From Anaerolineaceae bacterium UBA4781 (GTDB taxonomy: Bacteria; Chloroflexota; Anaerolineae; Anaerolineales; Anaerolineaceae): a stretch of DNA of 14,345 nt. Location: positions 1 through 14,345 of the forward strand of contig DHHD01000044.1 of NCBI GenBank assembly GCA_002403105.1, given 5' to 3'. Under the pieces are notes generated by a model that was not told the origin of the DNA, made no database searches, and saw only the letters and a list, made by a program, of their open reading frames with translations. The translations under genes were made by a program, and so were the position numbers. Positions 14,247-14,345 of the stretch are shown in pieces (position 1 is the first letter of the stretch; every line of letters starts with the position of its first letter).

Positions 14247-14345
14247 GCTAACTTATCGAGAGGCGCTATACGAAGCACTTGACCAATCAATGGCAAAAGA
14301 TGAACGAGTTTTCCTGATTGGGGAAGACATCGGTATATATGGTGG
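14239..14345 (+). CDS. pdhB: 2-oxoacid dehydrogenase E1 beta, N-terminal part
   Basis: Only the first 35 residues are in the window: MRELTYREALYEALDQSMAK followed by DERVFLIGEDIGIYG. This is the characteristic N-terminus of E1 beta subunits (TYREAL, then a D-V-GEDIG loop that contributes to the thiamine site). GGAGG lies seven bases upstream of ATG 14239, inside the E1 alpha gene. The 8-bp overlap with E1 alpha points to translational coupling and equal subunit supply. The gene runs off the right edge; E2 and E3 genes would be expected beyond. Confidence 0.9.
   Translation, partial: MRELTYREALYEALDQSMAKDERVFLIGEDIGIYG

Overview
The window looks like a chromosomal segment of an anaerobic, moderately AT-rich bacterium, most likely Chloroflexota of the Anaerolineae type. 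That placement is inferred from the mix of gene families and the style of the proteins; there is no rRNA or other decisive marker. Most genes are housekeeping or metabolic. I see no complete mobile element, CRISPR array or recognisable defence island.

Left part (1-4062, all minus strand). At the edge lies the 5' part of a BtrH_N-type gene that appears broken: an in-frame stop and a +1 frameshift interrupt a protein that is otherwise readable. Next come tRNA-Ser(CGA) with its own promoter, and a two-gene RNA-processing unit in which an RNase D overlaps a beta-CASP metallo-beta-lactamase nuclease by ATGA. A 13-bp hairpin separates these from a four-helix membrane protein of unknown function. 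The promoter of that gene carries a perfect 35-bp palindrome over its -10 box; each half resembles a LexA/Cheo box.

Middle part (4212-8608). A small exported protein on the plus strand converges on amrS, the radical SAM enzyme of the AmmeMemoRadiSam group. The gap between them holds hairpins, a TGTACA dyad and a candidate 29-residue membrane peptide. amrS diverges from mutS2 across a short promoter region in which both -10 boxes lie almost on the start codons. The MutS2 Smr domain has His where the family usually has Asp.

Right-centre (8904-12094, minus strand). A tight four-gene run reads NYN-LOTUS RNA-binding/nuclease protein, nitroreductase, DUF4282 membrane protein, MgtC-type membrane protein. 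Upstream of it, and separated by a terminator, is a membrane-anchored YdcF/DUF218 protein with a TTG start.

Right end (12301-14345, plus strand). A SorC-family effector-sensing regulator is followed after 20 bp by the E1 alpha gene of a thiamine-dependent 2-oxoacid (pyruvate- or acetoin-type) dehydrogenase, which overlaps the start of E1 beta at the edge. The regulator probably controls this catabolic operon and itself.

The observations most worth checking are the double LexA-like operator, the decaying BtrH_N gene, the possible leaderless start of rnd, the MutS2 Smr substitution, the 29-residue peptide and the NYN-LOTUS operon.
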